Below are positions 33,001 to 39,768 of a stretch of 64,000 bases of DNA, piece after piece. A program made the translations under genes and the position numbers. Each line of letters starts with the position of its first letter. The stretch's first letter is position 1. This stretch comes from Manduca sexta. Lineage: Eukaryota; Arthropoda; Insecta; Lepidoptera; Sphingidae. The notes beneath the pieces are model-generated. The model did no database searches and was not told the origin of the DNA. It saw only the letters and a list, made by a program, of their open reading frames with translations. The stretch lies in the NCBI RefSeq assembly GCF_014839805.1, contig NC_051115.1:558001-622000 (forward strand). The letters are read 5' to 3'.

Positions 33001-36000
33001 ACAGGGTCAACTGCTTTACGTACTTTCCAAGGTACGGGGGTATCACACCGCCAACTTCCTGACTCCAAGTTGCGACTGAGTTATTTTTAAAATGAAAAAA
33101 ACCAGTCACAATTATTTTTGCCCGACCCGGGATTCGGCCCAACTACATCACAATTATAGTAGTGAGATGCAGGTAGTTTTTTTTTTCTATTTCTGGATGT
33201 TGCTAGTGTAATAAAAACGGATCACGCTTCAGATCTGGGTGACATATGTTATTATTCGTTACAGGTAGCCGAGCCACCGCAGATTCAAGTCCACCCAGCT
33301 ACACAACCGCGCCGCAGCACCTCGCGTTTCTCAGTGACGAGGAACTACGACAGCATGTACAACCCGACGCACACGTCGCCGTCACCATCACCATCACCGT
33401 CGCCAATACCGCACGCTGATGGTAAACCCACGGATGCACCGGTGAAACCGGTTGTGGTGGTACCAGCAGTGGAGAAAAGTATTGCAGCTGTAGTGAGTAC
33501 GAGTGTAAAGGGTGTTGCTGAATCAATACAGGATTCTAAATTTGAAACATCTTGTATACCCTTACAAGATGTGAAAGTTGCACCATGTATAAATTCAAGT
33601 GTAGGGACAAATGAAGCACCAGCGATTGTGAAGGATTCTGTGAAAAATGACGCACCATGTATAGTAAAGGAGGATGTAAAAAGTGCAGCATCTTGTATAA
33701 CAAGATCACAGGATACTGAAGTAAAGGTTGTACAGAGTGTAGTCAAAGAAAATGTCCGTCAAGATATAGAGAAGGAAACGAAAAAAGTTGAAAATAATTT
33801 AGAAGTAAGTGTTATCGCAGTGACTAAGAGTCATCCAGACAGGCCTGGGGTCAGAATTGTTGCAACCCCAGAGACTGTTGTACCCACCTCTGCGACACCT
33901 ACTCCAGTAGAAGGGTTAAAAACAGAAATATCAAGAGTTGATGTAGAAACTAGAAAAGGGTTAATTACTATGCCAATAGCTGAGACAACGGCAGCTTCAA
34001 AACCAGTTCCAATACCAACAGTTACCCCAAGTGGACTCACCCAAAGTCCTAAAAGTACATGGTCTTTAGACGCCAAAGAAGCTAAAGACGTGGCGAGTCA
34101 AACTGTTGGTGAAACAGAGGCAATCATGATTGGCAACGTCAGTGAAGTGAAACTAGCTGATAAAATTGATAAAGATGTGGCTCAAATAGGGACCAAAGAA
34201 GTTCCACCAGAACCATTAAAACCTACAGTACCTGATAAGACAGCAATAATACCAGGACCTGGTCCGGAAATACCCAAATCAGCAATAATAGTGTCAGAAA
34301 TTAAATCTAGACTTGAATCGCCGTTTGAGATTAAAGTTGGTGAGACTGATAGTGTTAAAGACAGTTTAGTGAAGGATAAAACTTACAGTGACGCGGTAAA
34401 GTGTTATAAAGACAAAACAGAAGTGTCACGTAGTGAAGTGTCGAGTGGTGATATACTCAAATTCGAAACTAATCTAGTTTCGAAAAGTGTTGAGGTTAAT
34501 GACAATCAAAAAACTGACGTTAAGATAGAAGTAACGGTCACGAATGAGGTTAGAAACGCGAATGAAGAGTTCGTTAATATAGACGACATAAAGAAGCAAG
34601 ACACGGCGATGAAACAGATAGAAATGCTGACCGAAGACTTAGGAAATATAATAAAGGAGATGCGTGATCTATCAACGAAGAATAAAAAGGATTTAGTTAG
34701 CGAATATGTAAATAAATTTGAAAATGTACCTGCTAATATACGAGATAGTGTAGTTCTTAAGAAAAATAAAAGTGAATCGAGTTTGGATAGTCCAGATTTG
34801 GAGGTATCGCGGTTGATGAACAAGAGGTTGACCGGAAGTCCGTTTTGTGATAGTAGCTCGTCGCTCGAAGTGTCTGGCAGTTCTGTGGAGAGCCTTAACG
34901 ACAATACGCAGATAATATCCAGACCTATAATCATCCAGGAGTCTATAGAATCAGACACAGAGCTGGACAGAAGAAAAGCTGATGTCAGATTGTCTACGGA
35001 GAGCAGCATAGAGTCGACGAGCGAGCTGACGCCGGTGAATAACTTTTTAAATACATCAGTCAGTTCAAATGAAAGCGTGTCGCCTATTTTCGGCAAGATA
35101 ACGAAGATTCACGATTCGCTTTCAAGTTTGGAAGCCAGTGTCAGCTCGCTGGAATCAGCTAGGCAGGAGAAGTTAATGGTGACGTCAGCTGATTCCGGAA
35201 TAGAGTATTCTCTACAACATCCGTCGGAGAATAAAGAGGATAATTCGTCAAACGAAGGAACTCTTACAAACAACTCTAGCTTGAAAGAGACTACGAAGAA
35301 GGAGAGCTTTCCACTACAAGAGACGTTAACGTCATCGCCGAAACGAGCATCAAGCTTGCTCGACGTGCCAGCGCTAAAGAGTAAGGGTTTGGACCGCATG
35401 AGGAAGATATCTTGGGTCCCTCCGTCGTCCAGTTTTCATATACCAAGACCGGAATCCGACAGAGATGCAAAACCCTCACATTTAGAAAAGTTGTTGAGCC
35501 TTTTCCAGCACCCGACAAGTCTCTTTTCAAGAGGTTCTCAAAGCGATGATGAGAGAAAGTCCAGCTCAAACACTCCGCCAAGGAAAGACTCTTCTCTTAC
35601 CAGCTCTTTCTGGTCGTGGGGAAGTACTGTAGAAAAGGACAAGGACGATAGAGACGACAGCTCCTCCGAGGCGACAGACTCGACGCTGTCCGAGCGGGTC
35701 CAAGTCTCATTTGTAGACGAGTCTTTTTCAAGAAAACTGGATAGTAAAACGCCATCAACTGACACAGATAACACTCTCAGCGAGTTCCAATCCTTCCCCA
35801 CTCAAGTGTCAGACACAAGCGAGCCGACAGAAACGAACAAACGCAAAGTTACCGACACCACCGATGACCATTTAGTACAAAAATGTTTAGTTTTAAGCTT
35901 AAAAAGTGACTCCGGCTCTAACGATAATAGAGCTAGTGATGCAGATCTCGTGAAGCCCAACGATATGAATAGGAATGTATGTGAAAACGCCCACGCGGGC

Positions 36001-37278
36001 GATAATAATAAGAATTCAGGTCAAGCGACGGATGAGGAGGTTAAGGAGGTCAGACTGGACGACTTTAAGGCTGACGTGGTAAGGCCCAGGTCGTTCGCAG
36101 CCGTACTCAAGTCTTCAGGGTCTGAAAATTCTTTGGAGAAGCAGAATAGTCCTGAAACAGGACAGCCTGTTGACAAATTGCCTTGCAAAGTCATTAGGGG
36201 TATTAAAGAGAATATCAGTCCTGAAAACACATTGACCCCTAGTATGAGTAACACAAAAGCCTTAGCATTCGAATTAACTGAAAGACAAGTGAAGAACCAG
36301 CCAATAGTAAACGCAGTGTGGGAAGTCACAGCACCGTTGTTAGACAAAGAACTCAAAACTGATGATATTAAGGTGCAGAGTGATTTAGCACCGATAGCAA
36401 CTATAGATGAAACTTGTGATGAAGCGGCTGATAATAACATCCAATTGGATTTTATTGATGATGACACCATTGATAAAGCTGTGATGTCACAGGAACCTAG
36501 TGATAAGAAAATACAAGACATGGAAGCAGTAGATGTAGGAAAAGATGCTCTTTCGTACTTAATATTCGAAAATCAAGAATTCGAAACTCCAAAAGCGCAA
36601 AGCTCTCTCGCTCAGGAATTGGAAGAGGCGGAATTAAAGGAAATAATCGATTTATCGCCAGAATTGATAATCGATGAAGCAGTTGAAGTGCCAGAGGTCT
36701 TTACAGCGAAAGAAATAATAGGACTTAAGACCTCTCCCGTGATACCCGAGAGAGCTAAGCTAAAGAAATCGAATTCGTTAGAAGACTTATCGCAGTTGAG
36801 TAACGAAGGCGAGAAGGCCAGTCCAAAGCCGAAAATGATTGTGTTCAAAGTGCCCGAAAGCACTACGCCGCGCGATATACCCGAAAGACGAACGAAACTG
36901 CGCACCAGAAGTGGCTCTAGTCCGAAATCCTTGCCAGAAAGTTTGAACAAGCCATGTCCGTTGGCAAAAATGGACTCTATTTTGTCTAAAAAAAAGAAGA
37001 AAGTCTCTTCCTTGGGCAAGATGGCCCGTGATTCGTTATTAGCATTGAATATGAGCGAAGAAGAGATTGCCGAGTTTCGCAGATCTTATAAATTGACTTC
37101 GGTAGAGAGTTTGCGAAGTTTGGAATCGGTTTCCGAAGATGCGAATTCTCAGAGCGGAAATTCCGTCGACTCTAGATGTAGAGCGTGTCTTAGGACGTCG
37201 CAAGAGAGTCTAATATCGCTTGATTCCATCACCGAGGATTGCCATTGCGGCGAGAAACCGAGCAGGTCGGCTAGATAA
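20236..37278 (+). CDS. PPP1R37: PPP1R37-like leucine-rich-repeat PP1 regulatory subunit (5' end missing), 13 exons
   Basis: Thirteen exons join without a phase conflict into 1868 visible residues. They follow vertebrate PPP1R37 (LRRC68) in order: a short helix before the repeats, LEALLRKVQFRRLEIEH, the strongly conserved EALFDMIEYYESAS, GWQAASRMIKK, then LRR units with LxLxxN-type cores (LRLGDNRLS, LDLSNNQIQ, LVLWNNQLT, LNIGRNAV, LDLRDNRLG) and QIDLDD at the end of the LRR domain. Family knowledge: PPP1R37 binds protein phosphatase 1 and restrains its activity. After a Pro/Ser linker comes an unusually long tail of 1337 residues in one exon; the human protein is about 690 residues in all. The N-terminal exon, where the vertebrate RVxF docking motif lies, was not found. 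Identity is by remembered similarity, not by a search. Confidence 0.9.
20460..20680. repeat. Interspersed repeat, family N (intronic)
   Basis: AAACTATTTTTCGGATTTTA and TATCGCGGTTTTTTATATTT are shared with 12100, 23040 and 58690. Class unknown. Confidence 0.55.
20735..20985 (-). mobile_element. MITE, family G relative, with CRE palindrome
   Basis: AAAAATCTGTGAAATAAGCA, GGTTGAAAAATAAACCAG and TTATGGCCGGTGGCACT match 31460-31715. Contains TGACGTCA at 20914-20921. Confidence 0.7.
20982..21298 (-). repeat. SINE family A (intronic)
   Basis: Complete from ATAATATCAGCCCTGTATTA to CAACTAGGCTATCGCC. B box GGGATTTGAACATGCG is near intact. Confidence 0.85.
21394..21660 (+). repeat. SINE family B, full length (intronic)
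   Basis: Head CTGCCTCGGTGGCGTAGTTG, B box GGGTTCGAATCCCGGG, body GTGCCCGATATGGCGATAGG, end GGGGATAAATGCGTGATG with an (ATGT)n tail. It ends only 30 bp before exon b. Confidence 0.85.
21691..21858 (+). CDS. PPP1R37: PPP1R37-like exon b
   Basis: Acceptor CCCTACTCCAG, donor GTGAGT, 56 whole codons. Encodes LALTECALLG and LEALLRKVQFRRLEIEH followed by MDDEGA, the first recognisable part of the LRR domain. GC-rich and CpG-rich. Confidence 0.95.
22030..22606. mobile_element. MITE family Q, interrupted by a retroposon
   Basis: Ends resemble inverted copies (TATAGAGCGGACA on the left, TGTCCGTTCTATA on the right). The uninterrupted copy at 62769-63066 shares AAAATATGCT(C/A)ATATT and TATGGAAAAAATATGAAG. 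The extra DNA is the family L element at about 22117-22397. Confidence 0.75.
22117..22397 (+). mobile_element. Retroposon, family L (intronic, nested in MITE Q)
   Basis: Near copy of 11800-12089. TAGTGA stands on both edges, but part of it may belong to the element, so the duplication length is uncertain (up to 6 bp). Confidence 0.8.
22792..22905 (+). CDS. PPP1R37: PPP1R37-like exon c
   Basis: Acceptor ACTGTTTCCAG, donor GTACGT, 38 codons. Encodes EALFDMIEYYESASVVSISG and GIRGWQAASRMIKK, the most conserved part of the family. Confidence 0.97.
23040..23250. repeat. Interspersed repeat, family N (intronic)
   Basis: TTTTCGGATTTTATCGGGG and GTTTCGAAGACGCAGCCTTC match the copies near 12440 and 20500. 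Confidence 0.55.
23338..23491 (+). CDS. PPP1R37: PPP1R37-like exon d
   Basis: Acceptor CATGTCCCTCAG, donor GTACGT, 51 codons plus one base. Encodes SACLSELEVRESALEECHAP and LARALRPHTCRVRALCLQRA; this is an LRR pair with unusually many Cys and Arg. Long frames on the other strand here are CpG-driven shadows. Confidence 0.93.
23507..23778. repeat. CACACTCATACAC-type array (intronic)
   Basis: Begins about 15 bases after the exon d donor. Mixed CA, CACG and CTCATACACA units give long spurious open frames in several frames and both strands. Confidence 0.9.
23797..24074. repeat. 23-bp minisatellite, 12 units, running into a splice acceptor
   Basis: GAATTATCATTCCTCTGTAC-type units recur every 23 bp (23823, 23846 and so on to 24053). 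The last unit ends CCTCTGTTACAG, which is the acceptor of exon e. Confidence 0.95.
24076..24221 (+). CDS. PPP1R37: PPP1R37-like exon e
   Basis: Acceptor CCTCTGTTACAG, donor GTACTG. The first two bases complete the codon left by exon d. Encodes two LRR cores, VRELRLGDNRLS and IQLLDLSNNQIQ. Confidence 0.95.
24626..24726 (+). CDS. PPP1R37: PPP1R37-like exon f
   Basis: Acceptor CTCGGTTGCAG, donor GTAAGT, 33 codons plus two bases. Encodes DAGVGHIADALVEQAAQTPP and the following AQQLS, the helical half of an LRR. Confidence 0.9.
24745..25110 (-). repeat. Two SINE family A tails (intronic)
   Basis: A short tail piece at 24745-24820 and a longer 5'-truncated copy at 24928-25110. The second passes straight into a family C fragment. 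Confidence 0.7.
25110..25240 (-). repeat. Interspersed repeat, family C fragment (intronic)
   Basis: AGCGAGCGCAGTGGAATACC through TGTTTCTACTGTTTATGG to an A-rich end. A fused junction with the SINE suggests recombination between repeats. Confidence 0.65.
25319..25403 (+). CDS. PPP1R37: PPP1R37-like exon g
   Basis: Acceptor ACTGGGCAG at 25318 is chosen because it alone keeps frame with exon f. A stronger-looking acceptor, CTGCCGACAG at 25308, would shift the frame. Encodes GLAFLVLWNNQLTRN and ATHLSKAL; the core VLWNNQLT is a family signature. Confidence 0.92.
25560..25705 (+). mobile_element. RTE-like LINE 3' end (intronic)
   Basis: Holds the RTE-type 3' signature GGAGGCCTATGTCCAGCAGT followed by GGAC. 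Translation of the preceding bases resembles the extreme C-terminus of RTE reverse transcriptases (GVRWMRAAQNR). Degenerate. Confidence 0.65.
25948..26167 (+). mobile_element. Palindromic MITE with about 64-bp inverted ends (intronic)
   Basis: Left arm CGTATTCATAAACGTTATTT, core CAATATTAGCCAATCACAAC, right arm ending AACGTTTAT, where the LINE fragment at 26172 begins. Confidence 0.85.
26172..26600 (+). pseudogene. LINE reverse transcriptase C-terminal fragment, CR1/Jockey-like (intronic)
   Basis: A frame reads SRDSLRELFKEVNILTLPAE, YIFQNIMYVRKN, NTRNKNKLVVPNFRL, IKFYNKIPLEI and GYYNVKDYL before a stop at 26581. This order (TLP-Y-L-FVRKN, HNTRNK, YNKLP, YYSVEDYL) is the C-terminal domain downstream of the polymerase in several non-LTR clades. 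The catalytic domain is absent, so it is a 5'-truncated dead copy. AT-rich DNA follows to about 27000. Confidence 0.75.
27001..27026. repeat. (TA)n microsatellite
   Basis: Pure alternating TA run in an AT-rich intron. Confidence 0.9.
27675..27884 (+). CDS. PPP1R37: PPP1R37-like exon h
   Basis: Acceptor TGTGTTGGCAG, donor GTTACT (weak). 70 codons, 64 of them ending in G or C by my count. Encodes SLCVLNIGRNAVGADVVRAL, a Gly/Ala-rich loop, and ALVSLGLQAARLGPDAARPL. The Gly/Ala loop is lineage-specific as far as I can tell. Confidence 0.92.
27892..28088. repeat. ATTC/GGTC tandem array (intronic)
   Basis: Irregular CATTCATTCGGTCATTC units with an ATTA block in the middle. It starts eight bases after exon h ends. 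Confidence 0.9.
28398..28505 (+). CDS. PPP1R37: PPP1R37-like exon i
   Basis: Acceptor ATCCTTTCGCAG, donor GTGAGT, 36 codons. Encodes RLDLRDNRLGGAGLQTILTA and NSTLTQIDLDDPV, the last LRR and the conserved L-D-L-D capping segment. Confidence 0.95.
28722..29113 (+). mobile_element. MITE, family G, complete (intronic)
   Basis: Ends AATAGGGGACCGG and GGTCCCCTATT. Carries TGACGTCA at 28897-28904 inside CACGTGTGACGTCATCGG. Interior matches 10316-10707 in inverse orientation. Confidence 0.85.
29200..29340 (-). repeat. Interspersed repeat, family H fragment (intronic)
   Basis: CTCTACATCGAATGCACGCC and CGGCCCTAGGCACAG are the inverse of sequences at 46690, 50815 and 60170. Confidence 0.65.
29685..29861 (+). 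CDS. PPP1R37: PPP1R37-like exon j
   Basis: Acceptor GTCCGTTCCAG, donor GTAGCC (weak). 59 codons of Glu/Arg-rich sequence, VRRLTQALRARCAHNERSER and AQHRKISLTCNTAHALK. This is the charged helix that follows the LRRs; the mirror frame is a shadow. Confidence 0.9.
29937..30118. mobile_element. Hairpin MITE with TTAA ends (intronic)
   Basis: Two arms of about 76 bp, of which 55 bp (29954-30008 and 30037-30091) look perfectly complementary, flank a 28-base loop. The outermost bases read TTAAGG and CCTTAA, matching the TTAA target preference of piggyBac-type elements. Only one copy was seen. Confidence 0.85.
30525..30580 (+). repeat. Family C fragment (intronic)
   Basis: GACAGAAATAGACATTGCGG and TGGTACCTACC identify a short piece just before exon k. 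Confidence 0.6.
30647..30772 (+). CDS. PPP1R37: PPP1R37-like exon k
   Basis: Acceptor CCTGATTGATCAG, donor GTAAGT, 42 codons. Encodes the linker with SPAPSPAPSPAPSPSPAGSP and ends SRFS. The Pro/Ser repeat agrees with the Pro-rich linker of the vertebrate protein in character, not in sequence. Confidence 0.85.
30859..31112 (+). repeat. Interspersed repeat, family E (intronic)
   Basis: Starts CTAGCTGTCCCGACAGACTT and ends GATTCATTTTTATATATATA, with internal deletions. Confidence 0.75.
31460..31715 (-). mobile_element. MITE, family G relative (intronic)
   Basis: Matches 20735-20985. TGACGTCA at 31647-31654 inside GGTGACGTCACG. Confidence 0.7.
31918..32490 (+). mobile_element. Short TIR element interrupted by an RTE copy (intronic)
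   Basis: Left part TTCCCAAAGTGG...ATTCACAATTCGTAAGCG-like and right part CAATGTAGAC...AGTTTGGGAACTTC match the uninterrupted copy at 45248-45530. The ends TTCCCAAA and TTTGGGAA are inverted, hAT-like in style. Confidence 0.75.
32052..32299 (-). mobile_element. RTE-like LINE 3' fragment with TTTGATAG target duplication
   Basis: TTTGATAG stands at 32044-32051 and 32300-32307. On the minus strand the frame reads KSKVFDSCVLPVITYGTGTW and RRLKVTQRAMERAMLGISLR then DRIRNEE, the C-terminal part of RTE reverse transcriptases, then jumps by an internal deletion to the 3' signature CAGCAGTGGACTTCC and a GATGATGA tail. Dead copy. Confidence 0.9.
32633..32740 (+). CDS. PPP1R37: PPP1R37-like exon l
   Basis: Acceptor TCCTATTGCAG, donor GTGAGA, 36 codons. 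With exon k it gives SRFSVTRVTPDRESSTDSSS and ends PSRFKVVQ. FSVTRV resembles the VFVVTRV segment of the vertebrate tail, an alignment I consider likely but unproven. Confidence 0.88.
32885..33150 (-). repeat. Interspersed repeat, family K (intronic)
   Basis: GAGATATTATAGTGCACAAG and ATAGTCAGGTGAGACGGCAA are the inverse of 9295-9510; it continues as AACTTCCTGACTCCAAG, shared with 63570. Confidence 0.7.
33265..37278 (+). CDS. PPP1R37: PPP1R37-like terminal exon m, giant disordered tail
   Basis: Acceptor TTATTCGTTACAG, stop TAA at 37276-37278, 1337 codons with no interruption, which argues for coding function. The protein is Ser/Thr/Glu/Lys/Val-rich with no domain I recognise. It opens with a second SRFSVTRN motif, contains RKISWVPPSSSFHIPRPES and LEKLLSLFQHPTSLFSRG near its middle, KMIVFKVP near 36832, a KKKKK run near 36990, MSEEEIAEFRRSYKL and two related Ser-Leu-Glu/Asp blocks at the end. 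Base composition is AT-rich, unlike the preceding exons. Antisense frames in this exon are shadows. Confidence 0.9.
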   Translation, partial: VAEPPQIQVHPATQPRRSTSRFSVTRNYDSMYNPTHTSPSPSPSPSPIPHADGKPTDAPVKPVVVVPAVEKSIAAVVSTSVKGVAESIQDSKFETSCIPLQDVKVAPCINSSVGTNEAPAIVKDSVKNDAPCIVKEDVKSAASCITRSQDTEVKVVQSVVKENVRQDIEKETKKVENNLEVSVIAVTKSHPDRPGVRIVATPETVVPTSATPTPVEGLKTEISRVDVETRKGLITMPIAETTAASKPVPIPTVTPSGLTQSPKSTWSLDAKEAKDVASQTVGETEAIMIGNVSEVKLADKIDKDVAQIGTKEVPPEPLKPTVPDKTAIIPGPGPEIPKSAIIVSEIKSRLESPFEIKVGETDSVKDSLVKDKTYSDAVKCYKDKTEVSRSEVSSGDILKFETNLVSKSVEVNDNQKTDVKIEVTVTNEVRNANEEFVNIDDIKKQDTAMKQIEMLTEDLGNIIKEMRDLSTKNKKDLVSEYVNKFENVPANIRDSVVLKKNKSESSLDSPDLEVSRLMNKRLTGSPFCDSSSSLEVSGSSVESLNDNTQIISRPIIIQESIESDTELDRRKADVRLSTESSIESTSELTPVNNFLNTSVSSNESVSPIFGKITKIHDSLSSLEASVSSLESARQEKLMVTSADSGIEYSLQHPSENKEDNSSNEGTLTNNSSLKETTKKESFPLQETLTSSPKRASSLLDVPALKSKGLDRMRKISWVPPSSSFHIPRPESDRDAKPSHLEKLLSLFQHPTSLFSRGSQSDDERKSSSNTPPRKDSSLTSSFWSWGSTVEKDKDDRDDSSSEATDSTLSERVQVSFVDESFSRKLDSKTPSTDTDNTLSEFQSFPTQVSDTSEPTETNKRKVTDTTDDHLVQKCLVLSLKSDSGSNDNRASDADLVKPNDMNRNVCENAHAGDNNKNSGQATDEEVKEVRLDDFKADVVRPRSFAAVLKSSGSENSLEKQNSPETGQPVDKLPCKVIRGIKENISPENTLTPSMSNTKALAFELTERQVKNQPIVNAVWEVTAPLLDKELKTDDIKVQSDLAPIATIDETCDEAADNNIQLDFIDDDTIDKAVMSQEPSDKKIQDMEAVDVGKDALSYLIFENQEFETPKAQSSLAQELEEAELKEIIDLSPELIIDEAVEVPEVFTAKEIIGLKTSPVIPERAKLKKSNSLEDLSQLSNEGEKASPKPKMIVFKVPESTTPRDIPERRTKLRTRSGSSPKSLPESLNKPCPLAKMDSILSKKKKKVSSLGKMARDSLLALNMSEEEIAEFRRSYKLTSVESLRSLESVSEDANSQSGNSVDSRCRACLRTSQESLISLDSITEDCHCGEKPSRSAR

Positions 37279-37740
37279 ACTTATTGCGTACGCATTGATT
37301 ATGGATCACCGGTGATACATGTTTTAATAATACGTGATATACATATTTATACAAATGACTCACCGGTGACTCACATATGTTTAGGAGTCACCGGTGATCA
37401 TAAATCGGCTTTATTATTGGTATAATGACACAAATCGTATACAATTGTGTATCACACGGGGACCTTTTTTGCAATTTATTTATAAAATATCAACTTATTT
37501 GGCGTTTTGGCATTTTTTGTTACTTTATCAATGTATATAGATTGCATAATATTTAACAGTACCAACAAAATAATTTATATTTTATATTACATCCAATATT
37601 TAACTATATAGAAAAATATGGTGAATTAAACACCACCTTTTTTGGAGTTGGTTAAAGAGGAAGGGAATTATACTAGAATTCGAAAGGTACATTAATATGT
37701 GCATAAAAAGTGTTGCCTTCATCGTGGGTAAAATAAAAAT
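37279..37740 (+). other. Probable 3' UTR start of the PPP1R37-like gene
   Basis: Directly follows the stop. AATAAA at 37732-37737 is a usable polyadenylation signal, but the transcript could extend further because unique AT-rich DNA continues to about 38230. It contains three TCACCGGTGA palindromes at 37306, 37360 and 37388. Confidence 0.55.
37732..37737 (+). terminator. Candidate polyadenylation signal AATAAA
   Basis: First canonical hexamer after the stop codon at 37278. Confidence 0.45.
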
Positions 37741-38228
37741 ACAATTGACAAAAACACTTTAATCAAAGTGAATATGTTTGTTGCTATCATGTAGCAAGGT
37801 TTATTTATTAAACTCACGTTTAAGTAAATTCTCAAGTAGACATTTTTGAGATTATTTTGGGGAACAAATGATTGATCAAGTTCATCATTGTAAAGATTAT
37901 AGGCATTACCTAAGCTACCCACGAGAAGTTCATCATTGAAATGATTATAAGTATTACTTAAGCTGCCAGCCACGAGGTAGACAGATGACCTACTAAAATC
38001 GCAAGAGGTAGCTGGATACGGGTCGCTTCCAATAGATCGATCTGGAAATCTTTGGAGGCCCATGTTCAGTGGACATCCTGCGATCGATGATTACCCAAGC
38101 TCGGGCCACAATAATGTTAAATCGCTCATTATTTATATAGAATTTGGTACTCCTTTTTAAGCACTGCGCGTATTGTGAAGTGAGATTTCGCATAAAGTTC
38201 ATGTAGAGTGCAGTAAGATTAACCCCCT

Positions 38229-38372
38229 TATTCAAAGACGTATCTAAAGACGGAGCATTGCTGTGATAACAAGTTTCTCAGCTTTGTTTATCTGACAGCC
38301 AACTAGATTCAAGTTGTATCTCAATATTAGCCAATCACAACGGCCCTATGTCTACGCACACACAATGTTCAC
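38229..38372 (+). mobile_element. Palindromic MITE, one arm missing
   Basis: Left arm CGGAGCATTGCTGTGATAAC and the core AATATTAGCCAATCACAACG are present. The right arm is lost after CTATGTCTACGCAC. Confidence 0.75.
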
Positions 38373-38374
38373 AA

Positions 38375-38560
38375 GTAATCTATCCACGAATATTTATCTG
38401 GTTTTGATAGTGAAGAACTAAAATGTTGGTTTGACTTCACCTATCAATGTAGGCAGATATTTTTAGAAGCTCAGAGACTGTTACATAATAACTTGCATAT
38501 TCTGGGGAATATGGTAGAAATTTAACTGCAGGGGTCCACGCGAATAAATTTTTTTTAGAT
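38375..38560 (+). repeat. Fragment of the TIR element seen at 31918 and 45248
   Basis: TTTATCTGGTTTTGATAGTG is the unoccupied form of the RTE target at 32044. It continues TTGACTTCACCTATCAATGT and ATTCTGGGGAATATGG. Confidence 0.75.
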
Positions 38561-38619
38561 TCGCCATTAGCAAAAACATTGTAAAGACTCGAATTGTTTT
38601 TTTTTTATGTACGGTACGG

Positions 38620-38830
38620 CAAGGTGACGCCACTGCACCTGATGATAAGTGGAGTGGGGTTCAATATGTCGACTGACGAGAGATAATTTCCCGTCGGCAG
38701 TCGACATAATTATGCCTGTTGGAATCAGATATACACAGGCTGATATCGGAACGCGACACACATGGGCCACTATGGCGGGTTTTAACACCTTGTGTACGGT
38801 GGTTGCTATAGGATATTGTATACACACACT
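38620..38830 (+). repeat. Interspersed repeat, family D
   Basis: GCACCTGATGATAAGTGGAG to ACACCTTGTGTACGG with the gene-like frames on both strands being incidental. Confidence 0.75.
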
Positions 38831-38849
38831 GCATATAAATGACAATTTT

Positions 38850-39765
38850 TTGGCTTACTAATACAAGGTCCTATGGTAATTTTGTACTTATGTAGATAAG
38901 TTTATGATTAAAATTTTCATATTGGTAAAAAATTTAAATAACAATATCATGTCCATTTGTTTATCATTCGGGTTTTGTTGGAAATTTTTACCATAACAAA
39001 CAATAGAATTATATGTTATATATAATTCGATTTGTGTAAAATTTATATAATATAGTACCTTGTAATAGGGAGCCAGCGAAATACTCTCTTTTTCATACTG
39101 GTTTAAATACGTCATCTCTTACAAACACAAAAAATCTGTATGTGTGCATAGGGAACACTGTTTTGTTTGAATATTATTGGACTGCATACTTTTCGTTGCG
39201 ATTCATGCGATAATTAATGCCATTAGCCATTAATGTGGCCCGAGAGTGAGTATTTATCATTTGTATTCTGCTAAAGTTGATTAGGTGATGGTTTCCATAT
39301 TTTAGTGTTTTTTAAAGTTGTGAGTCACCGGTGATACACATTGTAAACGAACGTGTCAAGTTTTAAAATTGGTACTGGAAATTGAAAAAAATCAAAAAAA
39401 ATATTATAAAGTTTTTTTTTCATTTTGATGTAAGCATAGATAATTTGAGACATATTGACACGGTTTAGATCGAAAAAAAAAACAAAATTGAAAAATGATT
39501 CGTCTATATATCGGGCTATTGAAAAATATACTCGTTAAAAACTACCCCTACATACAAACATAGTATCACGTCTCTATCTCATACGGGTAGGCAGAGACTA
39601 TGCTTTGCACGATTCTGGCATACTTCTCTTGCTTCACCTTCATCAATTTCATGCATTCTCGCCGGTTCAGGGTACTTTTGACCTGGCCTTTACTAAGAAT
39701 GCCATCAGACATTCGAAGGATCGGTGCAGTCAACACCTTGTAAAGGGCAACGAGGATTTCCCATT
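38850..39765. other. AT-rich DNA, nothing recognised but one palindrome
   Basis: Contains a fourth TCACCGGTGA at 39325-39334. No gene found. Confidence 0.45.
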
Positions 39766-39768
39766 ATA

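Noticed and set aside
34506..35096. 196-aa and other antisense frames within exon m
   Set aside because: Mirror frames of a long Ser/Glu-rich coding exon; no independent signal.
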